NCBI GenBank assembly: GCA_018110855.1
Contig: JAGBFZ010000131.1
Location: 1 to 7,295 of the forward strand
DNA: 7,295 nucleotides
DNA from: Oscillospiraceae bacterium
GTDB taxonomy: Bacteria > Bacillota > Clostridia > Oscillospirales > Ruminococcaceae
Reading direction: 5' to 3'
Shown here: piece by piece, positions 5,405 to 7,295 of the stretch
Position numbering within the stretch: position 1 is the stretch's first letter
Layout of the letters: every line of letters begins with the position of its first letter
Made by a program: the position numbers and the translations under genes
Notes under the pieces: model-generated
What the model was told of the DNA's origin: nothing
Databases searched by the model: none
Seen by the model: the letters and a program-made list of their open reading frames with translations, nothing else

Positions 5405-6239
5405 CTGTGCCGCCTCCTTTAAGTATCTTTGCATTTCTTATCTGTATCATATTCACAAGAAACAGTATCAGGAAGGAAGCCGCAAGCATAACAAGAGCTA
5501 TGGCAGTTGCACTTGCATAATCATATTCCTGAAGCTCCGACATGATAATGAGCGGAGTTATCTCAGTTTCAAAGGGCTGATTGCCGGCAATGAAAACCAC
5601 GCTTCCGTATTCACCTAAGCATCTTCCGAATGCAAGCCCGAAGCCTGTAAAAACCGCAGGCAGTATCTCGGGAAAAATGACTCTGAAAAAAGTCCTGCAC
5701 CTGCCTGCCCCAAGAGTAGCCGCCGCTTCCTCGATAGAGGGGTCAAGCTTTTCAAGAACAGGCTGCACCGCCCTTACCACAAAGGGAATGCCGATAAAAA
5801 CCAGAGCCACAGTTATTCCGATACGGGTGTAGGCTATCTTAATGCCATACCTTGCGAAAAAGCTTCCGATAAGTCCCTTGTCCGCCGTAAGAGAGGTAAG
5901 AGCAATGCCAGCCACCGCCGTAGGAAGAGCGAAGGGCAGCTCGATCATTCCGTCTAAGATCCGCTTGAAGGGGAAATCGTATCTTACCAGCACCCAAGCA
6001 AGTATCACGCCCATGACTGCATTTACAAGCGAGGCAACAAGCGCAGTAAGAAAGCTGACCTCAAAGCTCGCAAGCACCCTGTCTCTTGTGATGGTCTTAA
6101 TAATATCCCCAAGGCTCATCTGCGCCGTAAAAATCACAAGAGACGCCAGCGGAATCAGAACGATAACGCTGAGAATGGTGAGCGTTACTCCCATTGATAA
6201 TCCGAAACCGGGAATTATTCTTTTGTTTCTGCTTTTCAT
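5397..6239 (-). CDS. cysT: Sulfate ABC transporter permease CysT (CysU)
   Basis: Inner subunit of the sulfate permease; with CysW it forms the membrane channel energised by CysA. The 280-residue length is normal for the family. An N-terminal hydrophobic segment lies at about residues 17-37, with further membrane segments near 60-85, 100-120, 140-160, 193-215 and 245-265. The cytoplasmic EAA loop that docks on the ATPase is clear at about 170-190 (EEAAATLGAGRCRTFF). The motif GLAFGRCLGEYGSVVFIAGN at 201-220 is typical of CysT. The ATG at 6239 is preceded only by a weak purine stretch (GCAGG, six bases before the start), much weaker than most sites in this operon. The gene ends inside the start of cysW. 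CysT rather than CysW is chosen from order (binding protein, T, W, A) and from the family sequence. Confidence 0.95.
   Translation of the reverse strand: MKSRNKRIIPGFGLSMGVTLTILSVIVLIPLASLVIFTAQMSLGDIIKTITRDRVLASFEVSFLTALVASLVNAVMGVILAWVLVRYDFPFKRILDGMIELPFALPTAVAGIALTSLTADKGLIGSFFARYGIKIAYTRIGITVALVFIGIPFVVRAVQPVLEKLDPSIEEAAATLGAGRCRTFFRVIFPEILPAVFTGFGLAFGRCLGEYGSVVFIAGNQPFETEITPLIIMSELQEYDYASATAIALVMLAASFLILFLVNMIQIRNAKILKGGGTGA
5413..5420 (-). promoter_or_regulatory. Ribosome binding site deciding the cysW GTG start
   Basis: The minus strand reads AAAGGAGG here, with eight bases between it and the GTG at 5404. It lies inside the last codons of cysT. No such site precedes the in-frame ATG at 5434, so this site argues for a GTG start at 5404. 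Confidence 0.8.
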
Positions 6240-6268
6240 AATGTGCCTGCGCCCCGCTTTAAAACCGA

Positions 6269-7295
6269 TTACTTTGCTTCGTATATCTCGTCAAATACGC
6301 CGCCGTCCGCAAAATGCTTTGTCTGAGCCTCATCCCAGCCGCCGAACTGCTGAATGGTGATAAGGTTAACGTTCAGATCGAAGGTGTCTGCATATTCCTT
6401 TAAAATAGCCTCATTTGAGGGTCTGTAATAATTGTCGCCCGCAATGCGCTGAGCCTCGTCCGAATAAAGGAAATTCAGATACTCGGTCGCAGCGTCTCTT
6501 GCGCCTCTCTTGTCAACCACCTTGTCAACAATTGCCACAGAGGGCTGTGCAAGAATACTTACGCTGGGAGTGATTATCTCGTAATCATCGGGATAATCCT
6601 TGATGGAAAGATACGCTTCATTCTCCCATGCAAGAAGAACATCGCCCTGACCGTTTTCAACGAATGTGGTAGTAGCACCTCTTGCACCCGAATCGAGAAC
6701 GAGAACATTCTGATAGAGCTTCTTGATAAAATCCTTTACCTGAGCCTCATCGCCGCCGTATAGCTTGTCGGCATAAGCCCACGCCGCAAGGTAATTCCAG
6801 CGAGCGCCGCCCGAAGTTTTGGGATTGGGAGTGATTACTCCAACGTCCTCCTTGATAAGATCGTCCCAGTCCTTGATGTCCTTGGGATTGCCCTTTCTTA
6901 CAAGGAATACAATAGTGGAGGTGTAGGGAGCGCTGTCATTGGGAAATTCGCTTACCCAGCCGTCCTCGATAAGTCCTGCGTCCCTGACTGCGTTAACGTC
7001 ATATTCAAGGGCGAGTGTAACAACGTCTGCCTCAAGACCGTTTGCAACCTCAAGAGCCTGCTTGCCCGAGCCGCCGTGTGACTGTGTTATTTCAACATCC
7101 TTGCCCGTAAGCTCCTTGTAATGCTCGGCAAATACCTTGTTATAGGCTTCGTAAAGCTCTCTTGTGGGATCGTAGGAAACGTTTGTAAGAGAAATGATCT
7201 CATCTCCGGAATTCTCCGCCTTAACCGAAGAGCAGCCTGTAAAGCCTGTTACACCTATCGCAAGAGTGGAAGCAGCAATAACTGCCTTATGTAAG
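6269..7295 (-). CDS. sbp: Sulfate ABC transporter substrate-binding lipoprotein (5' partial)
   Basis: Extracellular sulfate-binding protein that would hand sulfate to the CysTW permease encoded just downstream. The frame is open from the right edge to TAA at 6269, giving 341 residues. It contains no ATG, GTG or TTG codon before position 6538, so the true start lies just outside the window, probably only a few codons away. The visible N-terminus is the hydrophobic part of a signal peptide ending F-T-G-C (Cys at 7232-7234), which looks like a lipobox with an unusual Phe at -3, so a membrane-anchored lipoprotein is inferred. Hallmarks of the Sbp/CysP family follow in order: LTNVSYDPTREL, SHGGSGKQA, EADVVTLALEYDV, SAPYTSTIVFLVRKGNP, ITPNPKTSGGARWNYLAAW, DSGARGATTTFVENGQGDV, WENEA, and FGGW near the C-terminus. 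Sulfate is the likely ligand; thiosulfate is a known alternative for this family and cannot be excluded. First gene of the operon in view; 29 bases separate it from cysT. Confidence 0.95.
   Translation of the reverse strand, partial: LHKAVIAASTLAIGVTGFTGCSSVKAENSGDEIISLTNVSYDPTRELYEAYNKVFAEHYKELTGKDVEITQSHGGSGKQALEVANGLEADVVTLALEYDVNAVRDAGLIEDGWVSEFPNDSAPYTSTIVFLVRKGNPKDIKDWDDLIKEDVGVITPNPKTSGGARWNYLAAWAYADKLYGGDEAQVKDFIKKLYQNVLVLDSGARGATTTFVENGQGDVLLAWENEAYLSIKDYPDDYEIITPSVSILAQPSVAIVDKVVDKRGARDAATEYLNFLYSDEAQRIAGDNYYRPSNEAILKEYADTFDLNVNLITIQQFGGWDEAQTKHFADGGVFDEIYEAK

Noticed and set aside
6240..6268. Gap between the binding-protein gene and cysT as a possible attenuating hairpin
   Set aside because: No convincing inverted repeat with a loop was seen in its 29 bases.
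6269..6538. A separate 89-residue gene starting at GTG 6538
   Set aside because: The same frame is open to the right edge and continues the sulfate-binding protein without a break; GTG 6538 is an internal Val codon.

Overview
The window is one tightly packed operon read entirely from the minus strand, from about 7295 down to 1. Both ends are cut: the first gene lacks its start codon and the last lacks its C-terminus. It encodes sulfate uptake followed by reductive sulfur incorporation into an amino acid. The strong GGAGG-type ribosome sites, the lipoprotein-type binding protein, the small ferredoxin-containing sulfite reductase and the moderate GC content suggest an anaerobic Firmicute of the Clostridia, perhaps Ruminococcus/Oscillospiraceae-like. 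That taxonomic guess rests on overall style and is not certain.

Layout in transcription order: sulfate-binding lipoprotein (7295-6269, 5' partial); sulfate permease subunits CysT (6239-5397) and CysW (5404-4580); ATPase CysA (4590-3532); O-acetylhomoserine sulfhydrylase MetY (3507-2269); a compact siroheme sulfite reductase with a built-in ferredoxin domain (2267-1407); a TusA-family protein (1414-1169); a small thioredoxin (1167-853); a ThiS-like ubiquitin-fold sulfur carrier (832-626); and a MoeB/ThiF/HesA-type activating enzyme (626 to the left edge). All junctions lie between an 11-base overlap and a 29-base gap. No RNA gene, mobile element, repeat array, terminator or internal promoter could be supported, and no gene-free stretch exceeds about 30 bases.

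How it fits together: the ABC transporter imports sulfate. Activation and reduction to sulfite are not encoded here. The sulfite reductase makes sulfide. The ThiF-like enzyme would adenylate the glycine tail of the ThiS-like protein so that it can become a thiocarboxylate, and MetY would use that thiocarboxylate to turn O-acetylhomoserine into homocysteine. This matches the protein-thiocarboxylate route known from Wolinella succinogenes (HcyS/HcyF/HcyD/MetY/Sir), so the ThiS/ThiF pair is more likely for homocysteine than for thiamine. The carrier ends Gly-Gly-Gly-Gln rather than Gly-Gly, which implies C-terminal trimming by a protease not seen in the window. The TusA and thioredoxin genes between sulfite reductase and carrier suggest a sulfur relay or reductant not part of the described pathway. 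Several starts were moved from the longest possible ORF to downstream codons with well-placed ribosome sites.
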